From Fodinibacter luteus (lineage in GTDB: Bacteria > Actinomycetota > Actinomycetes > Actinomycetales > Dermatophilaceae), in the NCBI RefSeq assembly GCF_039541575.1, contig NZ_BAABGM010000013.1, positions 124,001-188,000 of the forward strand: a stretch of 64,000 nt of DNA, given 5' to 3'. Below, one piece after another: positions 16,578 through 24,672 of the stretch. Numbering within the stretch: position 1 is the stretch's first letter; the number at the start of each line of letters is the position of its first letter. The notes below the pieces were generated by a model. That model was not told where the DNA came from and did no database searches. It saw only the letters and a program-made list of their open reading frames with translations. Position numbers and translations under genes: made by a program.

Positions 16578-17312
16578 ATGACGGCCGATGCACCGACGAT
16601 CATCGCCACGTCCGGGGGATATCGCCCCGGACGGCGCACCCAGTTCGAGTTCGACGCGCTCGTGCACCACGCGGTCGAGCTGTCCGGCGCCCACGGCCGG
16701 CGACCCCGCGTGACCTTCGTGGGCACGGCATCCGGCGACCCCCTGCAGATGAACTACTGGGCGCTCGAGGCGGGGCGGGTGGCCGGCTTCGACATCACGT
16801 GCCTCGACCTGTTCCCGATGCCCAACCTCGACGACGTCCCGGCGCACCTGCTCACGGCCGACGTCGTCTGGGTCAACGGCGGATCCGTGGCGAACCTCCT
16901 CGCCGTCTGGGACGTGCACGGGCTGCGTCCCGCCATGCGGGCCGCCTGGGAGGCGGGCGTCGTGCTCGCCGGGGTGTCCGCGGGCTCGATCTGCTGGTAC
17001 ACCGGTGGCTGCACCGACTCGTTCGGGCCGGAGCTGCGCGCGGTCACGAACGGGCTCGCGCTGCTCCCCTTCGGCAGCGGCGTCCACTACGACTCCGAGG
17101 AACGCCGCCGACCCACCGTCCACGCGCTCGTCGCGGACGGCACCCTGCCCGAGACGCACTGCACCGACGACGGGGTGGGCCTGGTCTACCGGGGCACCGA
17201 CCTCGTCGAGGCGGTCAGCGAGACCGACGGCAAGGGTGCCTACGTCGTGACCCGCGACGGGGACGGCATCCGCGAGGAGCGCCTCGAGCCGCGGCGGCTG
17301 CCCACGCCCTGA
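16578..17312 (+). CDS. Peptidase E-like protein (S51 family)
   Basis: Predicted cytosolic serine peptidase related to dipeptidase E and cyanophycinase. The 244-residue protein has the nucleophile motif GVSAGSICW near 135-143, preceded by VVWVNGGSVANLL, and conserved TSGGYRPG and YDSEERRRP segments. S51 enzymes use a Ser-His-Glu triad; His in GVHYDSE is a candidate. The frame is open 330 bp upstream, but ATG 16578 lies 7 nt after TAGGCT (16565-16570), which fixes the start. Substrate, for example Asp-X dipeptides, is unproven. Confidence 0.85.
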   Translation: MTADAPTIIATSGGYRPGRRTQFEFDALVHHAVELSGAHGRRPRVTFVGTASGDPLQMNYWALEAGRVAGFDITCLDLFPMPNLDDVPAHLLTADVVWVNGGSVANLLAVWDVHGLRPAMRAAWEAGVVLAGVSAGSICWYTGGCTDSFGPELRAVTNGLALLPFGSGVHYDSEERRRPTVHALVADGTLPETHCTDDGVGLVYRGTDLVEAVSETDGKGAYVVTRDGDGIREERLEPRRLPTP

Positions 17313-17349
17313 ACCGGACCCGGTCAGGTCCCCTCCAGGGCGAGCGGGC

Positions 17350-18387
17350 TCACGCGGTGCGCGAGGGCGTCTCGACGGGCACGACCTGCTCCTGCGCCGC
17401 CGAGGCCCGCGCCGCGTCGAGCACCGCGAGGGTGTGGACGGCATCCCATGGGTCGACCGGCATCGCGGCCTGCGGGTCGGGTGCGGCGAGCGCCGCGGCG
17501 ACGGCCCGGTAGAGGTCGGCCTGGCTCGCCGCCGCCCGCACGACCGGCGAACGCTCGTCGTCGCGGTACAGCCAGCCGCTGTGCCCGGCATCCGGGTCGG
17601 CCTGACCGCTCCAGATCGACGGCTCCCCCGTGAAGTCGGCCATGACGTAGGCCGCCTCGGTGCCGAGCAGGCGCACCCTCGGACCGGGCGCGCCCGACAC
17701 CGACGTCGCCCCGAGGTGCGACACCACCCCCGACGCGTGCCGGCAGACGAGGAAGGCGTCGTCCTCGGCGGGGGTCGTGCGCGCCGCGACGGTCGCGAAG
17801 ACCGTGACGACGGGGCCGAAGAGCTGCACGGCGCAGTCGACGAGGTGGCTGTGGAGGTCGAGCAGGATGCCGCCGCCCTCGGCCGGTGCGGCGTTCTCGC
17901 GCCAGCGGTCCTTCGGCACCGGGCGCCAGCGCTCCCACCGCATCTCGTACCGGAACGGGGTGCCGACGAGCCCCTCGGCGACGACCCGCGCGACCGTCGC
18001 CTGCTCGGGGTCGAACCGGCGGTTCTGGAAGACGGTGAGGGGCACTCCGGCCGCCTCGGCGTACCGCACGGTGTCGGCGGCCGACCGGGTGTCGACCGCG
18101 AGCGGCTTGTCGACGAGGCAGGGCAGCCCGGCGTCGACGACCTGCCGCACGTGGTCGGCGTGCCCGCCGCTCGGGGTGGCGAGGACGACGAGGTCGACGT
18201 CTGGGACCGCGAGGAGGGCGTCGAGCGTCGGGACGACCTGCACCCCGGGGTGGTCGGAGCGAGCCGCCGCGGCCCGCTCCTCGTTGCGGGTGGAGACGGC
18301 GACGACCCGCAGTCCGGCCTCGCGTAGCACCGGGGTGTGGATCGTCTGGCCGGCGGAGCCGTAGCCGGCGAGTGCGACGCGCGTCAT
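17350..18387 (-). CDS. Gfo/Idh/MocA family oxidoreductase
   Basis: NAD(P)-dependent dehydrogenase of unknown sugar, inositol or cyclitol substrate, 345 residues. The N-terminal Rossmann motif is ALAGYGSAGQTIHTPVL, the nicotinamide-site motif is VDKPLAVDTRSAADT near 95, and the C-terminal half is the alpha/beta substrate domain with GGILLDLHSHLVDCAVQLFG near 175. The ATG lies 7 nt after TAGGCT (18395-18400). The first three bases of that hexamer are the TAG stop of the upstream MMPL gene, so this gene's promoter is embedded in its neighbour's stop codon. Confidence 0.9.
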   Translation of the reverse strand: MTRVALAGYGSAGQTIHTPVLREAGLRVVAVSTRNEERAAAARSDHPGVQVVPTLDALLAVPDVDLVVLATPSGGHADHVRQVVDAGLPCLVDKPLAVDTRSAADTVRYAEAAGVPLTVFQNRRFDPEQATVARVVAEGLVGTPFRYEMRWERWRPVPKDRWRENAAPAEGGGILLDLHSHLVDCAVQLFGPVVTVFATVAARTTPAEDDAFLVCRHASGVVSHLGATSVSGAPGPRVRLLGTEAAYVMADFTGEPSIWSGQADPDAGHSGWLYRDDERSPVVRAAASQADLYRAVAAALAAPDPQAAMPVDPWDAVHTLAVLDAARASAAQEQVVPVETPSRTA

Positions 18388-18397
18388 GCCGGCCAGC

Positions 18398-20617
18398 CTA
18401 GGTCGACGTCGGCGGCCGGCCACCCCGGCGGTCGGCGGCGAGGTGTCGGGGCCACCAGACCGGCGGGCCGATGTCGTACGCCGCGGCAGGCACGAGCAGC
18501 GACCGCACGACGAAGGTGTCGAGGAGGACGCCGAAGGCGACGATGAACGCGATCTGCACGAGGAAGACGAGGGGCAGCACCGCGAGCGCGGAGAACGTCG
18601 CGGCCAGCACGATGCCCGCGCTCGTGATGACGCCGCCGGTGACCGCGAGCCCGACGAGGATGCCGGGCCGGGTCCCCCGCTGCTGCGCCTCCTCGCGCAC
18701 CCGGGTCATGAGGAAGATCGAGTAGTCGATACCGAGTGCGACGAGGAAGACGAACCCGTAGAGCGGGATCGCGGGGTCGCCCCCGGCGAACCCGAAGACG
18801 TGCTCGAAGACGAGGGCCGAGATGCCGATCGTCGCCGCGAACGACACGACGTTGGCAGCCACGAGCAGCAGCGGCGCGACGATCGAGCGCAGCAGCAGCG
18901 AGAGCACGACGAAGATGACGACGAGGATCGCCGGGACGATGACCCGCAGGTCACGGGCGCTCGCCTCGAGCACGTCGAGGTTGGTCGCCGCGTTGCCGCC
19001 GACGAGGGCCTCCGGACTGACGGCGTCGAGGTCGGTCCGCAGCCGGCTGACGGTGTCCTGCGCCTCCTGGCTGTCCGAGGCCGCCACCGTCGTGGCCTGC
19101 ACGAGGACGGTGCCGTCGACGACGGCCGGCGGCACGCTCGGCTGCCCGGGCTGGGGCGGGACGAGCCCGACGTAGGCGCTGTCGACGCCCTCGTCGTTCG
19201 TCACGACCTCGAGGACGGCGTCGGCGTCGGCCTCGGGGGCGACGATCTGGATCGGGGTCGCCGCGCCGGCCGCGAAGTGCTCGGCGAGCACCTTCTGCGC
19301 GGTGATCGAGTCGGTGTCCTCGAGGAAGGTCTCCTCGATGGTCGCGCCGCTCGCCGAGAAGGTCGGGGCGAAGGCGGCCGCCGCGAGGAGTGCGACGAGG
19401 GTGAGCACCCACGTGCGCCGCGGGTGGGTGCCGACGAGGTCGGCGACCCGGCCCCACACGCCCTTGGTGCCGACGACGTCCTCGGCGTGGACGTGGTCGA
19501 TCTTGGGGGCGAACGGCCAGAACGCCTTGCGCCCGAAGAGGAGCAGGACGGCGGGCAGGAAGGTGAGGGAGGCGAGGAGGGCGCCGGCGATGCCGAGGGC
19601 GCCGACCGGCCCGAGGCCCGACGTGCTCCGCAGGTCGGCGAGGAGCAGGCAGAGCAGGCCGAGGATGACGGTCGCGGCCGAGGCGACGATCGGCTCCACC
19701 GCTCCCCGCCAGGCCCGCTTGAGGGCGACCCACGAGCTGGGCTCGTCGTGCAGCTCCTCCTTGAAGCGGCTCACGAGGAGCAGGGCGTAGTCCGTGGCGG
19801 CCCCGACGACGAGGATGAACAGGATGCCCTGCGACTGACCCGACAGGGTGATGACGTCGTTGACCGCGAGCTGGTAGACGACGAGGGACGCCGCGCTCAG
19901 CCCGAACACGGCGCTCAGCAGCACCGCGAACGGCAGGATCGGGCTGCGGTAGACGATGAGCAGGATGACGAGGACGACGAGCAGGGCGACCCCGAGCAGG
20001 ATGCCGTCGATGCCGGCGAACGCCTCGGCGAAGTCGGCGATGAGCCCACCGGGGCCACCGACGTAGCCGTCGAGACCGGCCGGCACGAGGGTCTCGGCGA
20101 TCTCGGCCCGCATCGCCTCGGCCCCCTCGACGAGGGCGGAGGTCTCACCGCTCGCCTCGGTGCCGGTCGTCGCGTCGAGGGGCACCGTGACGAGCGCCGC
20201 CTCCCCGTCGGCCGACGGGATCGGAACCGGGGCGCCGTCCCCGACGAGGTAGTCGCCGAGGGTCACCCCCTCGCCGAGCTCGGGCAGCGGCAGTGCGGGC
20301 ACGCCGCTCGCGAACTCGGCCACGGCCTGCAGGTCCTGCGGGGTCAGGGCACCACCGTCCCCGCGCTCGACGACGACGAGGTAGGGCAGCGTGTCACTGT
20401 CGGTGAACCCCAGCACCGCCTCGCTGACGAGGGTGGACTCGGCGTTCTCGGGCAGGAACGTCGAGTTGTCGTTGGTCTGGACCCCCGACAGCTGGCCCTG
20501 CGCCGAGCCGCCCAGGCCCGCGACGACGAGCCACGCGAGGATGACGAGGACGGCCCCCCAGATGACGCGCCGGGGGCGGCGGGACCGGCTGCGCAGGTCG
20601 TCGGGCGCGTCGCTCAT
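18398..20617 (-). CDS. MMPL-family (RND-type) transporter
   Basis: A 739-residue polytopic protein of the MMPL superfamily, which in actinobacteria exports lipids or hydrophobic compounds using proton motive force. The layout is canonical: one N-terminal helix (VIWGAVLVILAWLVVAGL), a large extracellular loop, five helices, then a second repeat of loop and helices. The paired proton-relay motifs GAATDYALLLVSRF and ALGIDYSIFLMTRV hold the conserved Asp-Tyr pairs. The cytosolic C-terminus is short, unlike MmpL3. The ATG start lies 7 nt after TAGGCT (20625-20630). No lipid-synthesis gene is adjacent, so the cargo is unknown. Confidence 0.92.
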   Translation of the reverse strand: MSDAPDDLRSRSRRPRRVIWGAVLVILAWLVVAGLGGSAQGQLSGVQTNDNSTFLPENAESTLVSEAVLGFTDSDTLPYLVVVERGDGGALTPQDLQAVAEFASGVPALPLPELGEGVTLGDYLVGDGAPVPIPSADGEAALVTVPLDATTGTEASGETSALVEGAEAMRAEIAETLVPAGLDGYVGGPGGLIADFAEAFAGIDGILLGVALLVVLVILLIVYRSPILPFAVLLSAVFGLSAASLVVYQLAVNDVITLSGQSQGILFILVVGAATDYALLLVSRFKEELHDEPSSWVALKRAWRGAVEPIVASAATVILGLLCLLLADLRSTSGLGPVGALGIAGALLASLTFLPAVLLLFGRKAFWPFAPKIDHVHAEDVVGTKGVWGRVADLVGTHPRRTWVLTLVALLAAAAFAPTFSASGATIEETFLEDTDSITAQKVLAEHFAAGAATPIQIVAPEADADAVLEVVTNDEGVDSAYVGLVPPQPGQPSVPPAVVDGTVLVQATTVAASDSQEAQDTVSRLRTDLDAVSPEALVGGNAATNLDVLEASARDLRVIVPAILVVIFVVLSLLLRSIVAPLLLVAANVVSFAATIGISALVFEHVFGFAGGDPAIPLYGFVFLVALGIDYSIFLMTRVREEAQQRGTRPGILVGLAVTGGVITSAGIVLAATFSALAVLPLVFLVQIAFIVAFGVLLDTFVVRSLLVPAAAYDIGPPVWWPRHLAADRRGGRPPTST

Positions 20618-20689
20618 GCTGCCGAGCCTAGGGGCAGGCCCCACCCGGGCGTGGACGCTTTTCCGCTCCCCCGGCGTACCGTGGCCCCC

Positions 20690-21322
20690 ATGCGGCTCGT
20701 CCACCTCGGCTTCGCCCCCGACCTCGTCGACTACGAGCAGGGCTGGCGGGCCCAGCGCGAGGTGCACGCGCAGGTCGTCGACGGCACCCTGCCCGACACG
20801 ACCCTCCTCCTCGAGCACGCGGCCGTCTACACCGCCGGCAAGCGCACCGAGCCCCACGAGCGCCCAGTGGACGGCACGCCGGTCATCGACGTCGACCGCG
20901 GCGGGAAGATCACGTGGCACGGGCCCGGCCAGCTCGTCGGCTACCCCATCGTGCGCCTTCCCGAGGTGCCCATCGACGTCGTCGCGCACGTCCGACGGCT
21001 CGAGGAGGTCATGATCCGGGTCTGCCGCGACGTCGGGGTCGAGACCGTGCGCGTCGAGGGCCGCAGCGGGGTGTGGGTGCTCGCCGACGACCGCGGCCCG
21101 GACCGCAAGCTCGGGGCCATCGGGGTCCGGGTGAGCCGGCGCGTCACGATGCACGGGTTCGCCCTCAACTGCGACGCCGACCTGTCGTGGGCCGACGCGA
21201 TCATCCCGTGCGGCATCGCGGATGCCGGCGTGTCCTCGCTGTCGCTCGAGGCAGGCCGCGCCGTGACCGTGCAGGACGTCCTCCCCTACGCCGAGAAGCA
21301 CCTCGGGGACGTCCTCGGCTGA
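20690..21322 (+). CDS. lipB: Octanoyl-[acyl-carrier-protein]:protein N-octanoyltransferase
   Basis: Moves octanoate from ACP to lipoyl-domain lysines, the first step of lipoate assembly. The 210-residue protein has the family core GGKITWHGPGQLVGYPIVRL near 71-90, KLGAIGVRVSRRVTMHGFALN near 142-162 (catalytic Lys in KLGAIG), and IIPCGIADAGVSSL near 172-185 with the acyl-thioester Cys. The frame is open far upstream, opposite MMPL. ATG 20690 is 7 nt after TACCGT (20677-20682). lipA follows 126 bp on. The acceptors include sucB E2. Confidence 0.95.
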   Translation: MRLVHLGFAPDLVDYEQGWRAQREVHAQVVDGTLPDTTLLLEHAAVYTAGKRTEPHERPVDGTPVIDVDRGGKITWHGPGQLVGYPIVRLPEVPIDVVAHVRRLEEVMIRVCRDVGVETVRVEGRSGVWVLADDRGPDRKLGAIGVRVSRRVTMHGFALNCDADLSWADAIIPCGIADAGVSSLSLEAGRAVTVQDVLPYAEKHLGDVLG

Positions 21323-21335
21323 GCCCCCCACCCGC

Positions 21336-21381
21336 AACGTGGGTGAAGATCCTCGCCTGGACGGCGAGCATCACCCACGTT
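21336..21381. terminator. Hairpin between lipB and lipA
   Basis: Arms 21336-21357 and 21363-21381 pair with a small internal bulge (AACGTGGGTGA outside, CTCGCC inside) around a 5-nt loop. It suggests lipB and lipA have separate transcripts, in line with the separate lipA promoter at 21436-21441. Confidence 0.65.
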
Positions 21382-21448
21382 CGACACGGGAGGGTGACCT
21401 GAGGCGGGGGTTCGGGTGCGACGCAGCCTGCCGCGTAGGGTGGAGGGC

Positions 21449-22474
21449 GTGACTGTCGCACCCGAGGGACGCCGCATGCTGCGGGTCGAGGCGCGCAACG
21501 CCGAGACCCCGATCGAGCGCAAGCCGGAGTGGATCCGCACGACCGCCAAGATGGGGCCGGAGTTCACCCAGATCCACTCGATGGTCAAGGGCGAGGGCCT
21601 GCACACGGTGTGCCAGGAGGCCGGCTGCCCCAACATCTTCGAGTGCTGGGAGGACCGCGAGGCCACCTTCCTCATCGGCGGCGACACGTGCACCCGTCGC
21701 TGCGACTTCTGCGACATCGCCACCGGGCGCCCCCAGCCGCTCGACCTCGACGAACCGCGCCGGGTCGCCGAGTCGGTGCGCTCCATGGGCCTGCGCTACT
21801 CCACCGTCACCGGCGTCGCCCGCGACGACCAGCCCGACGGCGCGGCCGGTCTCTACGCCGAGACGATCCGCCAGATCCATGCGCTCAACCCGAACACCGG
21901 CGTCGAGATCCTCCCGCCCGACTTCGGCGCCGAGCCCGCGCTCGTCGGCCAGGTCTTCGACGCGCGACCCGAGGTGTTCGCGCACAACCTCGAGACGGTG
22001 CCGCGCATCTTCAAGCGGATCCGCCCGGCGTTCACCTACGACAAGTCCCTGCGGGTGCTCAGCATGGCCCGGGAGGCCGGGCTCGTCACGAAGTCCAACC
22101 TCATCCTCGGGATGGGCGAGCAGGACCACGAGGTCGAGGAGGCCATCCGCGACCTGCACGACGCGGGCTGCGACATCCTCACGGTGACCCAGTACCTGCG
22201 TCCCTCCCCCAAGCACCACCCCATCGACCGGTGGGTCAGGCCGGAGGAGTTCGTCCACTGGTCCGACGTCGCGCAGGACACCGGGTTCAAGGGCGTCATG
22301 GCCGGCCCCCTCGTCCGCAGCAGCTACCGCGCCGGGCGCCTGTGGGCCACGGCGATGCAGCGCTGGGGCCGCCCCATCCCCGAGCACCTGTCCCACCTCG
22401 CCGCCGCGTCGGCGGACCCGGCCCGGCAGGAGGCGGCGTCGCTGGTCGCCCGCACGGCCGGCACCGTATCCTGA
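21449..22474 (+). CDS. lipA: Lipoyl synthase
   Basis: Radical SAM enzyme that inserts two sulfurs into octanoylated lipoyl domains. The 341 residues carry both cluster motifs: Cys55/Cys60/Cys66 (auxiliary [4Fe-4S], sacrificial sulfur source) and Cys81/Cys85/Cys88 in CTRRCDFCDI (radical SAM cluster). The C-terminal family motif GPLVRSSYRAG is intact. The GTG start lies 7 nt after TAGGGT (21436-21441), giving a leaderless mRNA. It depends on Fe-S delivery, for which erpA is a candidate. Confidence 0.97.
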   Translation: MTVAPEGRRMLRVEARNAETPIERKPEWIRTTAKMGPEFTQIHSMVKGEGLHTVCQEAGCPNIFECWEDREATFLIGGDTCTRRCDFCDIATGRPQPLDLDEPRRVAESVRSMGLRYSTVTGVARDDQPDGAAGLYAETIRQIHALNPNTGVEILPPDFGAEPALVGQVFDARPEVFAHNLETVPRIFKRIRPAFTYDKSLRVLSMAREAGLVTKSNLILGMGEQDHEVEEAIRDLHDAGCDILTVTQYLRPSPKHHPIDRWVRPEEFVHWSDVAQDTGFKGVMAGPLVRSSYRAGRLWATAMQRWGRPIPEHLSHLAAASADPARQEAASLVARTAGTVS

Positions 22475-22534
22475 TCTGCGACGTCCGCGGCATCCCGCGG
22501 ATCCCGCCCCCCTGATCCAGGAGCTCGACCTCCC

Positions 22535-23266
22535 GTGTCCGACCAGCCCGCGAAGAAGAAGTCCGGCCGCATCGCCGAGATCCGCCAGGCCTACCGCGCC
22601 ATCAAGAGCCTCGACCCCAAGCTGGGCTGGTGGATGCTGCTGGCCGCGGTCGGCACGGCCGCCGTCATCGTGGGGATCGGCGCCCTCGTCGGTGGCCTGT
22701 GGGTCTGGTACGCGGTGCTCGTCGCCCTGCCCGCGGCCCTGCTCGCCGCGGTCGTCGTCATGAACCGTCGCGGCAACACGGCGATGTACCGCGCCCTCGA
22801 GGGCCAGCCCGGGGCCGCAGGTGCCGCGCTGCAGGGCATGGGCCGCCGCGGCTGGTACGCCGCGCAGGAGCCCGTCGCGATCGACGGCGCGCGTGGCACC
22901 ACCCGCCCGAGCGACTTGGCAGGCGCCGCCATGGTCTTCCGCGCGCTGGGCCGCCCGGGCATCGTCCTCATCGGCGAGGGTCCGCACGCCCGCGTCACCA
23001 GGCTGCTCAAGCAGGAGGAGAAGAAGGTGAGCCGGGTCGCCCCCGGCGTGCCGGTGCACCTGTGGGTCGTCGGCGACGGCGAGGGCGAGGTCCCGGTCAA
23101 GAAGATCTCGGGCAAGCTCACCCGGATGCGCCCGGTGCTCACCAAGGCCGAGACCGCCGTCGTGAACAAGCGGCTGAAGTCGCTCGGCGGCATGCGTCCC
23201 CCGATCCCCAAGGGCATCGACCCCACCCGCGTGCGCGTCGACCGCAAGGCGATGCGCGGCAAGTGA
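22535..23266 (+). CDS. DUF4191 family membrane protein
   Basis: Actinobacterial protein of unknown function, 243 residues, nearly always next to lipA. Two transmembrane helices lie at about 33-55 and 58-77 (LLAAVGTAAVIVGIGALVGGLWV and AVLVALPAALLAAVVVM). A cytosolic domain follows with GMGRRGWYAAQEPVAID and a very basic C-terminus. The GTG start follows CAGGAGCTCG. A small TCCGCGG/CCGCGGA hairpin (22483-22501 region) lies between lipA and this gene but need not stop transcription. Confidence 0.88.
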   Translation: MSDQPAKKKSGRIAEIRQAYRAIKSLDPKLGWWMLLAAVGTAAVIVGIGALVGGLWVWYAVLVALPAALLAAVVVMNRRGNTAMYRALEGQPGAAGAALQGMGRRGWYAAQEPVAIDGARGTTRPSDLAGAAMVFRALGRPGIVLIGEGPHARVTRLLKQEEKKVSRVAPGVPVHLWVVGDGEGEVPVKKISGKLTRMRPVLTKAETAVVNKRLKSLGGMRPPIPKGIDPTRVRVDRKAMRGK

Positions 23267-23278
23267 GGTGAGGCGAGC

Positions 23279-23317
23279 GGATGCCGTGGCACGGCGCCCG
23301 CTCGTGCCTCGGCATCC
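23279..23317. terminator. First of two tandem hairpins after DUF4191 gene
   Basis: Arms 23279-23293 and 23303-23317 pair over 15 bp with one mismatch, with a 9-nt loop. Confidence 0.7.
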
Positions 23318-23331
23318 CACGTCGCACGTCG

Positions 23332-23361
23332 AACGGCCCCGGCTCTGCAGCCGGGGCCGTT
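23332..23361. terminator. Second tandem hairpin, strong terminator
   Basis: A perfect 13-bp stem (AACGGCCCCGGCT with its complement) closes a 4-nt CTGC loop. Convergent genes end on both sides, so it probably works in both directions. Confidence 0.85.
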
Positions 23362-23381
23362 GCTCGTGGTCGGAACGCTGG

Positions 23382-23846
23382 TCAGACCTGGTGCTGCTTG
23401 GACAGCTTGACGAGGGCCAGACCGCCGAGAACCTGCATGAGGCCCACGCCCATCGCCATGGCGCTGACGCCGAAGGCCAGGACGCTCGTGAAGAGGGAGG
23501 CCCGCAGGAACGAGCCGTTCATGACGACGACGCGCCGGGGGTCCTCGCGGTCGAGCTCGGCGTAGGTCTTGCCCTCGGAGGTCTCCAGGGCGTGCTGCTC
23601 GATGATGAGGGCCTCGGAGTAGGCGGTGAGGGGACCGTTGACCTCCTGGTTGGCGAACCAGTCCGCGTCCTCGGCGACCGTGATGCGCTCGTCGGCGAGC
23701 GAGTTCTGCACGAGGACCCAGGTGCTGGCTCCGCCGATGAGCATGATCGCGCCGATGACCGCGATGATGATCCCGGAGATCTTGACGAAACCGTTGCCGC
23801 TGCTCGTGACCTCGGCCGCGGCCGGCGTGGTGGTGGTGTTGCTCAT
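23382..23846 (-). CDS. Two-TM membrane protein of the actinobacterial 'LigA-like' family
   Basis: A 154-residue membrane protein. A Thr/Ala-rich N-terminus leads to TM1 (about 25-47, ISGIIIAVIGAIMLIGGASTWVLV). An extracellular stretch with SLADERITVAEDADWFANQEVNGPLTAYSEA follows, and TM2 lies about 118-145. Homologues are often labelled 'aromatic ring-opening dioxygenase LigA'. That label is not credible here: there is no dioxygenase domain. The frame is open upstream, and the ATG of MSNTTTT is chosen for its CAGGAG site. Function is unknown. Confidence 0.8.
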   Translation of the reverse strand: MSNTTTTPAAAEVTSSGNGFVKISGIIIAVIGAIMLIGGASTWVLVQNSLADERITVAEDADWFANQEVNGPLTAYSEALIIEQHALETSEGKTYAELDREDPRRVVVMNGSFLRASLFTSVLAFGVSAMAMGVGLMQVLGGLALVKLSKQHQV

Positions 23847-23994
23847 GTCCGCTCCTGCCCTAGTGGTGGTGCCGGTTCGGTGGTCCGGCACGGCCTAGTC
23901 TCCTACATCTCGTAGTAGTTGAGCAATTCACGATGTTGTCACCTGCATCACAGCGGGTGGACGTCGGTCGGGCTCGAGGAGGCGCCGGCCCGCG

Positions 23995-24414
23995 TCAGAG
24001 TCGGACGATGCGGGTGCCGGCGGCGACGTCGTGCAGGCCCCGCCCGTCCCGCCCGGTCAGCACCGCCGGGACGAACAGGCAGAGCAGCGCGGTGCGCACG
24101 ACGACCTGGAGCGGGAAGGCGCCGGGCCGCACCTGCCACACCTGCAGCCCGAGGAGCCGGTGCCCGACCGTTGACCCGGTGAGCCCGACGAGCACGATGT
24201 TGAGCAGGGCGAAGATCCCGAGGGGGGCGAACGCGGCCACGCTCCCGGCGGTGTCGCCGCCGACGAGGCCGAGCGCGAGCAGCTGGCAGATGACCCAGTC
24301 GATGAGCAGGGCGCCGAGGCGGCGCAGGAACGTCGGCGTCTGCGGGGCGGCGGCCGGGCCCGACGAGCGCGCGGGGGGGCCGGACGGCATCCGGCGGTCG
24401 GCGGGGGTGGGCAC
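23995..24414 (-). CDS. RDD family membrane protein
   Basis: Small polytopic protein of 139 residues. A Pro/Ala-rich cytosolic N-terminus precedes the RDD hallmark FLRRLGALLIDWVI (here RR/D). Further hydrophobic segments follow, with GSTVGHRLLGLQVW, and the conserved DVAAGTRIV end. RDD proteins are of uncertain function; some move Na+ and compatible solutes. The frame is open to 24537. GTG 24414 is chosen because TACAGT (24421-24426) lies 6 nt upstream. It is divergent from glnA, a frequent actinobacterial arrangement. Confidence 0.85.
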   Translation of the reverse strand: MPTPADRRMPSGPPARSSGPAAAPQTPTFLRRLGALLIDWVICQLLALGLVGGDTAGSVAAFAPLGIFALLNIVLVGLTGSTVGHRLLGLQVWQVRPGAFPLQVVVRTALLCLFVPAVLTGRDGRGLHDVAAGTRIVRL

Positions 24415-24557
24415 GACGCCACTGTATGCGGGAGCGTCGGTGCGCGGGCGGTCCGGTTCCGGCCCGGACCCGGCCGGCCGCCGCGGGGGGGCGCGGATCG
24501 GGCTCGTGGGGTCCGCCTGTCGGGCGGTGGGTCTCACCCACTGATACGGTCGGTGGC

Positions 24558-24595
24558 GTTACACCGGCGAAACACGAGGGTCATGGTCGGGAAAC
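24558..24595 (+). promoter_or_regulatory. GlnR binding site upstream of glnA
   Basis: Four half-sites spaced exactly by 6 nt match the actinobacterial GlnR a-b-a-b pattern: GTTAC (24558-24562), GAAAC (24569-24573), GTCAT (24580-24584), GAAAC (24591-24595). A TAGGGT -10 follows at 24606-24611, giving a predicted 5' UTR of about 55 nt before glnA. It implies nitrogen control of glnA by GlnR, which itself is not in the window. Confidence 0.85.
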
Positions 24596-24672
24596 GGCGC
24601 CTCCCTAGGGTCGTCTCGACGCCCCCGGGCTGGCTTCGCCCGGCCCCACGCTCCGAACCAGGAGGTTCAGCA

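Noticed and set aside
18386..21322. A very long + strand open frame opposite the MMPL gene, ending in lipB
   Set aside because: Only the last 210 codons (lipB) have family signatures. The rest is an Asp/Glu/Gly/Arg-rich antisense shadow of MMPL typical of high-GC DNA.
23382..23846. Aromatic ring-opening dioxygenase LigA
   Set aside because: This is a database label seen for such proteins. The sequence is two transmembrane helices with no dioxygenase motif.
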